The position numbers and the translations under genes were made by a program. From Verrucomicrobia bacterium CG1_02_43_26 (GTDB lineage: Bacteria > Verrucomicrobiota > Verrucomicrobiia > Opitutales > CG1-02-43-26): DNA of 64,000 nt. Positions 9,813 to 18,064 of the stretch are shown piece after piece (position 1 is the stretch's first letter; every line of letters starts with the position of its first letter). The DNA is taken from contig MNWT01000006.1 of assembly GCA_001872735.1 (NCBI GenBank), forward strand, positions 1-64,000, given 5' to 3'. The notes under the pieces are model-generated. The model was not told the DNA's origin, did no database searches, and was given only the letters and a program-made list of their open reading frames with translations.

Positions 9813-10115
9813 ATGAAGAAAAAACTACTCACACTACTTTTTGCAGGGATTATCACCACCTCTGGCTGGATGTACGCGGAAAGCGGCGAAGCAATGCAGA
9901 ACCCTTGCGCTATTAAAATGGAAGCTAAGGCCAATGCAATGATGACAGAAGCCAAAGAGATGATGGCAGAATCCAAAGAAAAAATGGATAAGGCTAAAGA
10001 TGCTATGCTCGATGCAAAGCAAATGCGCAAAGAAGCCAGAGCCAAGAAAAAAGAATCACGTATTATGATGCGTGACGCAAAAGAGAAAGAAAAGCAGTCT
10101 AAAATGACTCGATAA
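9813..10115 (+). CDS. Small secreted Lys/Met/Ala-rich protein 1
   Basis: A 100-residue protein with a signal peptide (MKKKLLTLLFAGIITTSGWMYA, probable cleavage after YA). The mature part begins ESGEAMQNPC and continues as an uninterrupted charged helix rich in Lys, Met, Ala and Glu with repeating MxEAK/MAESK units, probably a long amphipathic coil. It is first of three tandem relatives sharing the signal peptide style, an NPC motif just after cleavage, and a private terminator. I do not recognise a named family. Location is probably periplasm or outside the cell. Function unknown. Confidence 0.8.
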   Translation: MKKKLLTLLFAGIITTSGWMYAESGEAMQNPCAIKMEAKANAMMTEAKEMMAESKEKMDKAKDAMLDAKQMRKEARAKKKESRIMMRDAKEKEKQSKMTR

Positions 10116-10140
10116 ATCCACTTTAATAGAGTTAAACTTT

Positions 10141-10173
10141 AAAAAGCAGCTTGGGTATTCCCGGCTGCTTTTT
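10141..10173 (+). terminator. Intrinsic terminator after small secreted protein 1
   Basis: A perfect ten-base stem AAAAAGCAGC (10141-10150) with GCTGCTTTTT (10164-10173), a 13-base loop, ending in a T run. Confidence 0.85.
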
Positions 10174-10242
10174 GTTTGGATTTGCAGTTGGTTTAATCCA
10201 TTTAAAGACTTTTTTTTCAGGATTTGTTATCTACAAATAAAG

Positions 10243-10276
10243 TTGACACCCTGTATTGAAGCGTAAGAAAATAACG
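10243..10276 (+). promoter_or_regulatory. Shared upstream element / candidate promoter, copy 2
   Basis: TTGACA at 10243-10248, 18-base spacer, then GAAAAT (10267-10272) inside AAAATAACG. Similar to the element before the third paralog. The -35 is perfect; the -10 matches four of six. Confidence 0.45.
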
Positions 10277-10340
10277 ATACTAAGATGAGAGTGACGATGA
10301 ATGCCATTTTCAGCTACCTAAAAATCAACCCCACAATGCT

Positions 10341-10631
10341 ATGAGAAAAAAAATTATTACCTTACTTCTTACCCTCACCATTGGTGCTACAAGCTGGAGT
10401 TTTGCAGCTCAAAACCCCTGCGAAAAGGGAATGATGAACGGCATGGATAAAAATGCATGCCAAGAGCACATGAAGAAAAACATGAAAGACAAGTCTGACA
10501 TGATGAATAAAAAAGCTGACGATGCCAAGAAGGATGCTCAAAAAAAGAAAGATGACGCCAAGGACATGAAGAACGATGCGCAAAAGAAGAAAGATGAGGC
10601 CAATCAAAAGATGAAAAACCATAAGTATTAG
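10341..10631 (+). CDS. Small secreted Lys/Met/Asp-rich protein 2
   Basis: 96 residues: signal peptide MRKKIITLLLTLTIGATSWSFA, then AQNPCEKGMMNGMDKNAC, then a Lys/Asp/Ala/Met helix with repeats of the type KKADDAKKDAQKKKDDAK. Second member of the tandem family. Two Cys lie close after the cleavage site, and the rest is highly charged and probably coiled or disordered. It has its own upstream TTGACA element and own downstream terminator, so it can be expressed independently. No known family recognised. Confidence 0.8.
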   Translation: MRKKIITLLLTLTIGATSWSFAAQNPCEKGMMNGMDKNACQEHMKKNMKDKSDMMNKKADDAKKDAQKKKDDAKDMKNDAQKKKDEANQKMKNHKY

Positions 10632-10653
10632 AATAGATCACTTTCATTGAAAT

Positions 10654-10686
10654 AAAAAAGAGCAACTTTCCGGTTGCTCTTTTTTT
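10654..10686 (+). terminator. Intrinsic terminator after small secreted protein 2
   Basis: Stem AAAAAAGAGCAAC (10654-10666), loop TTTCCG, then GTTGCTCTTTTTT (10673-10685) and further T. Confidence 0.87.
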
Positions 10687-10704
10687 ATATAAGAAGAAAA
10701 AAGG

Positions 10705-10737
10705 TTGACGACAGCGACACGAGGGCGAAAAATAACG
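10705..10737 (+). promoter_or_regulatory. Shared upstream element / candidate promoter, copy 3
   Basis: TTGACG at 10705-10710, 17-base spacer, AAAAAT at 10728-10733, followed by AACG as in copy 2. Precedes the third paralog by about 60 bases. Confidence 0.45.
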
Positions 10738-10797
10738 TTACCTAGACTAGGCAAAATTTGCCCAGTAGGTAAAAATTATTAACGAAAGCTAACCCTT

Positions 10798-11097
10798 ATG
10801 AAAAAAAAGATCATTACCTTATTTACCTTGGCCTTAATTGGCTTTGGATCATGGATGAGTGCGGAACCACATTACGGAAGTAATCCTTGCAACCCGAATC
10901 CTTGCGAAATGAACCCCTGCCTCAATGCTTGCATGGAGAACCCCTGCGAGTACATGTATCCAAACCCATGCGAAAATGCGTGTGACAAAAAAGACATGAT
11001 GAAAAAGAATGCGTGTCAGCCTTGTAACAAAGACATGAAGAAAAAGAATTCCTGCAATCCCTGCATGAAAAACAACAAGACGAAAAAGGGAAATTAA
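10798..11097 (+). CDS. Small secreted Cys-rich protein 3 with NPC repeats
   Basis: 99 residues. A signal peptide (MKKKIITLFTLALIGFGSWMSA) is followed by about 77 residues holding 11 Cys, most in NPC or NAC triplets (SNPCNPNPCEMNPCLNAC), and by KKDMMKKN/KKDMKKKN spacers. Spacing of the cysteines is regular enough to suggest metal binding or disulphide cross-linking in the envelope. It shares the post-signal NPC motif with the two genes upstream. Cys-rich envelope proteins stabilise the chlamydial wall, but there is no sequence basis for calling it a homologue. Confidence 0.8.
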   Translation: MKKKIITLFTLALIGFGSWMSAEPHYGSNPCNPNPCEMNPCLNACMENPCEYMYPNPCENACDKKDMMKKNACQPCNKDMKKKNSCNPCMKNNKTKKGN

Positions 11098-11123
11098 ACG
11101 ATTTTCTATTTTAAAGCCAAAAG

Positions 11124-11150
11124 ACGGGCAATTTTTTGCCCGTTTTTTTT
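11124..11150 (+). terminator. Intrinsic terminator after small secreted protein 3
   Basis: ACGGGCAA (11124-11131) pairs with TTGCCCGT (11136-11143), then seven T. Confidence 0.88.
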
Positions 11151-11226
11151 ATTAGTATAGACCTTTTTAGTTTTTTGCCCTAGAGTGCAAGAAGCTTTTA
11201 AGAATAAACATTTATTAAAAAAAACC

Positions 11227-11805
11227 ATGTCTAAAGAAAAGAAAGACAAACAAGATAGTGTAAGCCACGTTATTCAGAACCGTTTTTTAGAGGAAAGAAA
11301 GATATTCCTATGGGGCGGTGTGGATGATGATTCCGCGAAAGCGGTGACGGAGCAACTGCTTTATATGGAAGCCGTTAACCCGGGCAAGGATATCAATTTT
11401 TATATCAACACCCCCGGTGGTTCTATTACTGCGGGAATGGCTGTTTATGATACGATCAAGATGATCGAATCTCCTGTAAATGTGATCGTGACGGGGATGG
11501 CTGCTAGCATGGGCTCAATCCTATTAAGCGCGCCGGAAAAAGGTAGGCGCTTTTTGTACCCGCATTCACGTGTGTTAATCCACCAGCCATTAATTATGGG
11601 CCGTATTATCGCGCCCGCGGTGGACATTAACATACAGGCTCAGGAAATGGAGCGTTTGCGCAGCGAGTTGAATGAAATTTTATCCAAAGCATCCGGCCAG
11701 CCTCTAGAGAAGATTCAAAAGGACACGGATCGCGATTTCTACATGACCGCTAAGGAAGCGATTGCGTACGGGCTTGCAGACAAAATCGTAGACAAGTTTA
11801 TCTAA
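11227..11805 (+). CDS. clpP: ATP-dependent Clp protease proteolytic subunit
   Basis: Serine peptidase that forms the chamber of the ClpCP/ClpXP proteases. From ATG 11227 it has 192 residues, the normal length; a GTG at 11185 in the same frame would add 14 residues. The nucleophile Ser is in GMAASMGSIL, catalytic His in VLIHQPL, and Asp in DTDRDFYM. FYINTPGGSITAGMAVYDT is the typical substrate-strand region. It is a single gene with its own terminator. Its likely partner here is ClpC (2180-4669). No clpX is in the window. Confidence 0.95.
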   Translation: MSKEKKDKQDSVSHVIQNRFLEERKIFLWGGVDDDSAKAVTEQLLYMEAVNPGKDINFYINTPGGSITAGMAVYDTIKMIESPVNVIVTGMAASMGSILLSAPEKGRRFLYPHSRVLIHQPLIMGRIIAPAVDINIQAQEMERLRSELNEILSKASGQPLEKIQKDTDRDFYMTAKEAIAYGLADKIVDKFI

Positions 11806-11826
11806 ACTTTTAAATTTTATTGTAAT

Positions 11827-11857
11827 AAAAGCCCATGAATGTTTTTCATGGGCTTTT
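11827..11857 (+). terminator. Intrinsic terminator after clpP
   Basis: AAAAGCCCATGAA (11827-11839) pairs with TTCATGGGCTTTT (11845-11857) around a five-base loop. Confidence 0.9.
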
Positions 11858-11896
11858 GTGTTTTAAGAACAAAAAGCAACCCCATGCCTATTTTGA

Positions 11897-13483
11897 TCAA
11901 TTCTCTTGAAAAGGAAATTTCTGCTTGCTGCTTATGATTCTCACGCGAATGAATCGAATCAAATCCTTGGCGTCATCCCCGCCGATCAACTCCTGTCTAT
12001 AGTAGGCTTTGATAAGCTGAATAGGTGTCAGTAAATTTGATTCCTTCACGTTGGTTAAACGAGGATATGCGGATAGTGCAGAATAACAATCCGGCATAAG
12101 CCAATGGTATTGGCCCTCAGCATTATAACCCCGTTTATGAAACAACTCCTTGAACCGCTTCAAATCGACTTTGCGGATTGCGTCTTCGAGATGCAGTCCT
12201 CTTGAGATATCGGCCAAGAGCTGCCTTCGCGCCTTTAGCGATTGTTCCCATTTTTCTCGAACAGGTGATCCCTCGTACCAAGAGAAATCCATTTTGCTTT
12301 CCTGAAGTGCAGTTGCCGCGGTACTGATCACCTCATCAATACGCTTTTCACTTAAGCGGGAATACATATCTTCAAAGACGTTAGCGAGATTCGCCAAATC
12401 AATCTTTACTAGATCTGGGTATTTATGAGCAAACGCATTTTCAAACCAAGATCTCAGGGTACTACGATCTGAAAAACTACCTGAAAAACTTAAATCCCTT
12501 GGGTAAACGACGTGTTTATTTTCGCCAACGCTTTCCACCATTAAGCGATTAAGCTCTAGCCGTTCGTTTCCGAGAAAAAGATTATTCACCATCAACTCCT
12601 CAAAATTGGAAATGTTTATGAAACCTGATTTGGAGTCTAAGTTTTTTTGATTCTCAGGTATCCGTTGAATAATTACAGGCGCGCCATCACGCTCCGACCC
12701 AACAATCTGCTTCAGTGGATATTTGGGAGAACAAATTTTATATAATTTCGAAGCAACGTAGCCCTCCGTTGAGCCACCTTGAGTTTTAACCACTTTAAAT
12801 TTATCAAAATTCATTTCCTCTTTGATATCAAAGCCGCGCCAAACAGAATACGGCAGTTTGTAAACATCTTCAGCATGTAACCAATTGGGGTTTACTTGAG
12901 TAATCACCCTTGTTTTCTTAAGAAAGCCTTGTTCGTACCTGTTATATATCGTGTTACTACAGTTAAATTTTGGTATCTGAATCCCACCGCATGGTTGCGA
13001 AAAGTTATAGGGCTTAGACAAGAAACCTGCTGTTTTAAAATCAAGCGGTGAGAGATTTGGTTTACTTAACTGAACTTTCGGCTGATGACTTGAGCGAGCT
13101 AAAGAATAACACAAAATCTGCATAATAAGCCCAATGAATAATACCCTTCTATTCATCCACAGTAACTCCCGGAAAGTAGGATGTATTACAAAAACCGTGT
13201 CCGAACCATACTTCTGCTTTAATACTTTTAGATAGGCTATTAAGATTGATTGCATATCATCAAGGGAAAGCTCTTTTTTTAAATCAATATCTATCTTACG
13301 ATTCTTAAGATCCTTTTCTGTAATAGTTACTCCCACAGTATCGGTTAAGTACTGGAGATTCCGTTGTTTCAGATCAAGGGTAATTTCTTTATCGACTTTC
13401 CTGGAACAACTCCAAGAAGAAAAGTACTGATGCCAAGTATGATATTTAGTAGGCGGAGACTTTAATTTAATTTTATTAATCAT
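11897..13483 (-). CDS. Large orphan protein with one central membrane segment
   Basis: 528 residues from ATG 13483, unrecognised. The first 110 residues are charged and soluble-looking. A hydrophobic segment follows at about 113-130 (RRVLFIGLIMQILCYSLA), then about 390 residues rich in aromatic and charged residues and ending in basic helices. No signal peptide is visible, and the single internal hydrophobic span could anchor it. No catalytic motif stands out. It lies alone, opposite to clpP, with about 110 bases to the next gene. In a host-associated bacterium such orphan proteins are often secreted, but nothing here proves that. Confidence 0.7.
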   Translation of the reverse strand: MINKIKLKSPPTKYHTWHQYFSSWSCSRKVDKEITLDLKQRNLQYLTDTVGVTITEKDLKNRKIDIDLKKELSLDDMQSILIAYLKVLKQKYGSDTVFVIHPTFRELLWMNRRVLFIGLIMQILCYSLARSSHQPKVQLSKPNLSPLDFKTAGFLSKPYNFSQPCGGIQIPKFNCSNTIYNRYEQGFLKKTRVITQVNPNWLHAEDVYKLPYSVWRGFDIKEEMNFDKFKVVKTQGGSTEGYVASKLYKICSPKYPLKQIVGSERDGAPVIIQRIPENQKNLDSKSGFINISNFEELMVNNLFLGNERLELNRLMVESVGENKHVVYPRDLSFSGSFSDRSTLRSWFENAFAHKYPDLVKIDLANLANVFEDMYSRLSEKRIDEVISTAATALQESKMDFSWYEGSPVREKWEQSLKARRQLLADISRGLHLEDAIRKVDLKRFKELFHKRGYNAEGQYHWLMPDCYSALSAYPRLTNVKESNLLTPIQLIKAYYRQELIGGDDAKDLIRFIRVRIISSKQKFPFQEN

Positions 13484-13597
13484 AGCTTATGTCTTTTATT
13501 TATAAATAAATTATCCCGAACTATGACGCAATAATCCGACAGCGTTCAAGTAAAGCATGAAATTAAAGCAGGTTTTGGCGAACCTGTAAAGCGCAAC

Positions 13598-15232
13598 TTA
13601 AAGCTTAGACAATTGGTCTGCCCATTTTGTCGCCAGAAGGGCTTCGCCATGCCTCCAGGCAATGCGCATAGCATCCGGAAGAATAAACTCCAGACGATTC
13701 TTGGGTACTTGAGATTGCTCTACCAAGATTATATAAAGTCTAATTGCTTGATTGATGGCATCCAGAGAGGCATAGAATTTAGCAATATCGCTCGCCAAGA
13801 CCTGTTCTTCTGGATCGATATAAGCCAGCTCTTGCGTAAATGCGAGCGTCTTTAGCACCTCATCTAGAGGATCTCCTTCAAGGACTTGCATTTTAGCGGT
13901 CAGTAAGGCTAGAGCCAATCCATTAAATTTTGCTAAGTAGTTTTTGCCCTCCTGAACTGCCTCTGATAGGAGACCGACTTCTTCCAATAATCGCATTTTG
14001 CGAATAACAGCATATTGACCGAGCCATGTAGGATGCCTATTAACTTCTTGGAGCTGCTCTTTGAGATCTACTTTAAAAGGACGGTAGAGCGGGTCTCCAA
14101 TGAGAACCCCTTGCCAACTCAAGACAGGCAGTGCATAAAAAGCGGCTTCACCAAGAGTGTGACCAGCCGCAAGGGCTTCCAGCAAAAGATCGATGCGATA
14201 GGAAAGATTGATTTCAGGTTCGTAGACGTTGCCCAGAGTCGCAGTGATACCGTGAGCGACCAAGGGGCCAACCCAGCCATCCGTATGTGAATGAAGGGTT
14301 TGGGCGGATGTACTATGTAAATGGACACCGATTGCCCCGGGAGGGAATAGGAATTCGTCCTCCGCAATCGGGCCAGCCATATTTTTAGTCCAGCAACCGA
14401 AGTAAATCGCGGGAGCATCGAAACGGTCATCCGGGCCTATCAGTTCTCCCTCAGAGTAATCGATTGCGAGGTCGAAACCGAGTTCATCGATGTAAGCCGC
14501 GGTAACTTCTAGCAGGCGATTACCCCTACGATCCGGGCCAGACGGGCCTAAATCGATATAGGCTCTTCCCTGCAGACCGGTTTGTTCTGCGATAATTGCG
14601 TTATCGATGATGCGCTTGATGGCTGTTTCGGAAGGGCCATCTAAACGCGCAACCAAGATAATTTTTTGAGTGATATCATCCGAAGGGGATTTGTTGCGAA
14701 ACAGAGGGTTCTCGATGTAGCCGATGGACTGTGCATCAGGATAAGCAAGAAGTGCTAGCTCGCTATCCACAGCAGCGTAATTAACTTCAAATTCATCATC
14801 CCAGATATCCTTCTCCCCTTCATTTTCTTTATCGAGAATCTCTTGGTCTTGGGCAATTTTTAGAGGGATGCCCTTACAGACAACTAGAAAGTCTATTTTA
14901 TGGCCAAACGGTATAAGGTTTATTCGACCCTCTAAATCAAAATTGTTGGCATCATGGGCTTCAATCCATTTTTGCTCAACCAAAGTAGCCAGCAAAGGAT
15001 TAAAAACGGTATCAACAAATTCTTTCCAGGAAACTTCTTCAGACAAAGCCGTATCGAGCTCAATGAGATTTTCCTTAGGGATATTTCTCATCTGCATGTA
15101 GTACTCGGCGATTGCTCGAGATTTGGGCAAATTTTTATTTGCGAGGACGACTATGTTTTCCGGCTTAGGCTCCCGGGCAAAGAGAGAGAAAGTGCAGGAT
15201 AAAATAAGGGTACAGATGAGCCAAGTGCGCAT
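13598..15232 (-). CDS. TIGR03790-type exported protein
   Basis: 544 residues with a signal peptide (MRTWLICTLILSCTFSLFA). The body begins PENIVVLANKNLPKSRAIAEYY and has IDFLVVCKGIPLKI, the RLDGPSE and RAYIDLG segments, and GAIGVHLHSTSAQTL with VGPLVAHGITATLGNVYEP. That is the pattern I know from the TIGR03790 family, of unknown biochemical function, which as I recall occurs in organisms carrying exosortase. The last 170 residues look like a helical repeat extension. The gene follows the amidase gene by 45 bases in the same direction, so it may be expressed with it. Cellular location is periplasmic or surface. Confidence 0.75.
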   Translation of the reverse strand: MRTWLICTLILSCTFSLFAREPKPENIVVLANKNLPKSRAIAEYYMQMRNIPKENLIELDTALSEEVSWKEFVDTVFNPLLATLVEQKWIEAHDANNFDLEGRINLIPFGHKIDFLVVCKGIPLKIAQDQEILDKENEGEKDIWDDEFEVNYAAVDSELALLAYPDAQSIGYIENPLFRNKSPSDDITQKIILVARLDGPSETAIKRIIDNAIIAEQTGLQGRAYIDLGPSGPDRRGNRLLEVTAAYIDELGFDLAIDYSEGELIGPDDRFDAPAIYFGCWTKNMAGPIAEDEFLFPPGAIGVHLHSTSAQTLHSHTDGWVGPLVAHGITATLGNVYEPEINLSYRIDLLLEALAAGHTLGEAAFYALPVLSWQGVLIGDPLYRPFKVDLKEQLQEVNRHPTWLGQYAVIRKMRLLEEVGLLSEAVQEGKNYLAKFNGLALALLTAKMQVLEGDPLDEVLKTLAFTQELAYIDPEEQVLASDIAKFYASLDAINQAIRLYIILVEQSQVPKNRLEFILPDAMRIAWRHGEALLATKWADQLSKL

Positions 15233-15277
15233 ACGTGTATTCTATAGGTTTCGTTGCATGAAACAATACTTTATGTA

Positions 15278-16255
15278 TTATTTGTTTTTAACGATTGCTC
15301 GGGCATTATTTAAAGATCGATTGTATTGCAAAATACCATTCATGATCCCTTGAGCCAGCTTTTGCCGGTAAGCAGCGGATGATATCTTGGAAGCTTCCTT
15401 AGGGTTACTGATGAAGCCTGCTTCGACTAAGATACCCGGGCATGTAATGTCTTTTAAGACCTTAAAATTAGCGCGCTTGAGGCCTCGATCATTTCCATTC
15501 ACGTATTGACGCAAGGAAGTCTGCACATAGTAGCCGACCAAAACATTCCAAGCGTTGTTCTTGTTGCCTGAATAATTTTGATTGTTTATGGATCTGAGGA
15601 CGTAGGTTTCTATGCCCGCAACGTTTTGCTTGTTACTGCCTACAGAATTAAAGTGGACGCTGACAAACAGATCTGCATTAGCAGCATTGGCGATACTCGA
15701 GCGCCTACCTAGTTCAATAAAAGTATCGTTACTACGCGTTAAAGTTGCGGAATAACCTGCTGAGATCAGAAGCTTTTGCAAACGCTTTGCGACGTCCAAA
15801 GCCATCTCCTTTTCTTTCAAATTAAGCCCTGTGTTAGTAGTCCCGGGATCCTTCCCGCCATGGCCGGCATCAATCACAATATTATAAAGCTTGGGCGGAA
15901 AACCCTGCGCATGGGGTAATAACAGAGGAGCCAAGGTATTTTTATAATCATGCTGACTTAAATAGAATTTCCCATTATGGCATTTTACAGGGTATTCAAG
16001 CAGAATGATATGCCCGTTCAGGGTAATCGTTGCGCTATCTTTACGAAACGTGAATCGAGCTGTTTTCCCCTTTAGCCCTACCTGTTCGTCCTTGGCGATC
16101 GTATAAAACTTCAAGCCCATCTTTTTTCCCATCTCCTTAATGGGAAAATAGAAGATGCCGTTAATCTTGGCCTGATTTGCCTGTACTTGCGTGAGTAGAG
16201 GCGATACAAGACCGACTAACAGTAAGGCAAAAAAAGCAAGCTGATACCTTCTCAT
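15278..16255 (-). CDS. N-acetylmuramoyl-L-alanine amidase (Amidase_3)
   Basis: Zinc hydrolase cutting the lactyl-peptide bond of peptidoglycan. Of 325 residues, the first 27 are a signal peptide (ending LTQVQA). An N-terminal region of about 110 residues resembles a copper-amine-oxidase-N-like or wall-binding domain. The catalytic domain has IVIDAGHGGKDPG with the first zinc His, the zinc-ligand Glu in KEKEMA, the second His in LFVSVHFNS, and the catalytic Glu in GILVEAGFISNP. All key residues are present, so it should be active. It follows infC by 28 bases. Presence implies a peptidoglycan wall and cell separation. Confidence 0.92.
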   Translation of the reverse strand: MRRYQLAFFALLLVGLVSPLLTQVQANQAKINGIFYFPIKEMGKKMGLKFYTIAKDEQVGLKGKTARFTFRKDSATITLNGHIILLEYPVKCHNGKFYLSQHDYKNTLAPLLLPHAQGFPPKLYNIVIDAGHGGKDPGTTNTGLNLKEKEMALDVAKRLQKLLISAGYSATLTRSNDTFIELGRRSSIANAANADLFVSVHFNSVGSNKQNVAGIETYVLRSINNQNYSGNKNNAWNVLVGYYVQTSLRQYVNGNDRGLKRANFKVLKDITCPGILVEAGFISNPKEASKISSAAYRQKLAQGIMNGILQYNRSLNNARAIVKNK

Positions 16256-16283
16256 ATGCTAGGACATGGGAAGGCCATGGGGA

Positions 16284-16898
16284 TTATGCCTCTTCTGTTT
16301 CGTCTTGGACGTTAAATTTCAGCTTACGCTTTTTTTCCGGTAAAGGAGACAGCGTAACGGATAAATTCCTGCCCGCAAAACGAGGCGGCGCATCAGGGGT
16401 GCCTATTTGCTCCAAGTCACTGACCGTGCGATTGAGGATTTCGAAACCCATTTGCCGGTTATCCATTTCACGACCACGAAAAGCGAGGGTTACTTTTACC
16501 TTATTACCATCATGAAGAAAGCGTTCTGCGTGACGCATTTTTGTTTCGTAGTCATGGGTATCGATATTGAGCCGTAGCTTGACTTCCTTTAACTTGGTAA
16601 CATTGGTTTTAGTACCCTTTGTTTTTTTACCCTCGTCATACAGGAATTTGCCATAATCAAGAATTTTGCAAACCGGAGGACGTGCATCGGGAGAAATTTC
16701 GACTAAATCTAATTGCTCTTTTTTTGCGAGAGCTAGAGCATCCTCTGTAGGAACAACTCCAATTTGCCTGCCATCAGAGGCGATAAGACGGACTTGAGGG
16801 ACTCGGATACGTTCGTTTCTTCTATGCTTTGAGGTACGTTGGTTGTCGCGTCGTTTAAAATAGGGTGGTTTATTCCCTGAAAAGGATTTTCCGGTCAT
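16284..16898 (-). CDS. infC: Translation initiation factor IF-3
   Basis: Binds the 30S subunit and checks the initiator tRNA. 204 residues from ATG 16898, with the IF3 N-domain motif RVPQVRLIASDGRQIGVV, the linker LVEISPDARPPVCKILDYGKF, and the C-domain RLNIDTHDYETKMRHAERFL with KVTLAFRGREM. A short basic and acidic C-terminal tail (KRKLKFNVQDETEEA) extends past the usual end. The start is ATG rather than the rare AUU used by E. coli for feedback, so that control is not evident. Ribosomal genes rpmI and rplT, often adjacent, are not here. Confidence 0.95.
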   Translation of the reverse strand: MTGKSFSGNKPPYFKRRDNQRTSKHRRNERIRVPQVRLIASDGRQIGVVPTEDALALAKKEQLDLVEISPDARPPVCKILDYGKFLYDEGKKTKGTKTNVTKLKEVKLRLNIDTHDYETKMRHAERFLHDGNKVKVTLAFRGREMDNRQMGFEILNRTVSDLEQIGTPDAPPRFAGRNLSVTLSPLPEKKRKLKFNVQDETEEA

Positions 16899-17051
16899 TA
16901 ATTCTTGATTAGTTGTATTGTGGTTGATGATATGAAAGCTAAAGTAAAACGAACTTTCATAGGTGATGATACACCGGAAAACCGCTTTGTTTCAATCTTT
17001 TTCTTAAGCTGAAAGAAAGACAAGTGATTAACAATCTTACTTATAAAAAGC

Positions 17052-17969
17052 TTATTGGCTAAGCAGGTAGAAGTGGCTTTTTTCAGAATGCAGAAACAGG
17101 GCATATTTATGCATATTCATTGCCTGACTTTCGACATTCTCGTTACCTAGATTCTCTAAGCCATACTGTGTCACGCAAGTCATTTTAAGATTTAAACCCT
17201 TTAAAAATGCACCCATTACCGCAGTAGACAAACATGGCGAAATATCCTGATTAAAGGTTCCATCTTTAATACTCATGAGATCACAAAGATCCTCTTTGCT
17301 TAAACGAAAATCATCACTCATGTCTGCGCCATTGAGCTCTGCTTTGACTTGGTGCGCAATCGCGTTTCGCATAAGCCCAAAAACAGCTAAGCTGTTCTCT
17401 TCTCCAGCAATTAATTTTTCAAAACGATCTAATGCTGTAAAAGGTTCTTGCTCGATTTGATCTAAAAAGTCTAACATTAAAGAAGCCCCTTTGCTCATAC
17501 GACTATATCGGGCCTCGTACGACTCTTGCTGAGCACCATTCTCCTCTACTACCGCGCTATCTAGCCCCTTTAATAAAAAAGTTCTGTACTTATCGATGAA
17601 CGCTTTTCTATCCTCGCTATTAGGAATGTTTTGGAACTCAGAAATAAGTGCGTAATTTATGGAAATCAAACCACAATTATGCCCATGATCCGAGGGGTTC
17701 ATAATCGTTTTATAGACGGTATTGGTAAATTTTTTGACGCCTTCTGCAATTTCGGTATAAAGACTTGAAATCACTTCCATCCCCTTTTGGAAGCCCCAAT
17801 TATATTTTTTTTTCGTTTCAACTTTACGACTATCCAAGCTTGAACCCTTTATACTAAAGTCCTTATTAACCTTACTCCGCTTAACGGTTCTTTCACCATT
17901 ATCAATTTCGCTAGAAGTAAGGTCTCTCTTACAGGATGTGGATTTAGTTCTTGATATCATATTCATCAT
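17052..17969 (-). CDS. Candidate OTU-like cysteine protease / host-interaction protein
   Basis: About 305 residues from ATG 17969, unrecognised as a named family. The N-terminal 55 residues are polar, with a basic stretch GERTVKRSKVNK resembling a nuclear localisation signal. Near residue 95-108 is SDHGHNCGLISINYAL, and the extreme C-terminus is KYALFLHSEKSHFYLLSQ. An Asp-x(3,4)-Cys motif at the start of a helix plus a C-terminal His followed by an aromatic and hydrophobics (HFYLL) is the layout of OTU-type deubiquitinases (DGNCLF at the start, HYxSL at the end). This is pattern similarity only. No signal peptide; no operon partners. It is AT-rich compared with infC next door. Confidence 0.6.
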   Translation of the reverse strand: MMNMISRTKSTSCKRDLTSSEIDNGERTVKRSKVNKDFSIKGSSLDSRKVETKKKYNWGFQKGMEVISSLYTEIAEGVKKFTNTVYKTIMNPSDHGHNCGLISINYALISEFQNIPNSEDRKAFIDKYRTFLLKGLDSAVVEENGAQQESYEARYSRMSKGASLMLDFLDQIEQEPFTALDRFEKLIAGEENSLAVFGLMRNAIAHQVKAELNGADMSDDFRLSKEDLCDLMSIKDGTFNQDISPCLSTAVMGAFLKGLNLKMTCVTQYGLENLGNENVESQAMNMHKYALFLHSEKSHFYLLSQ

Positions 17970-18064
17970 CAATAGTACAAATAAATGAACATAATGTCAA
18001 TAACATAACGTATTATAATACAATAAAAACACTACCCCTTGAAACTAAAATTACAGCAAACTAC

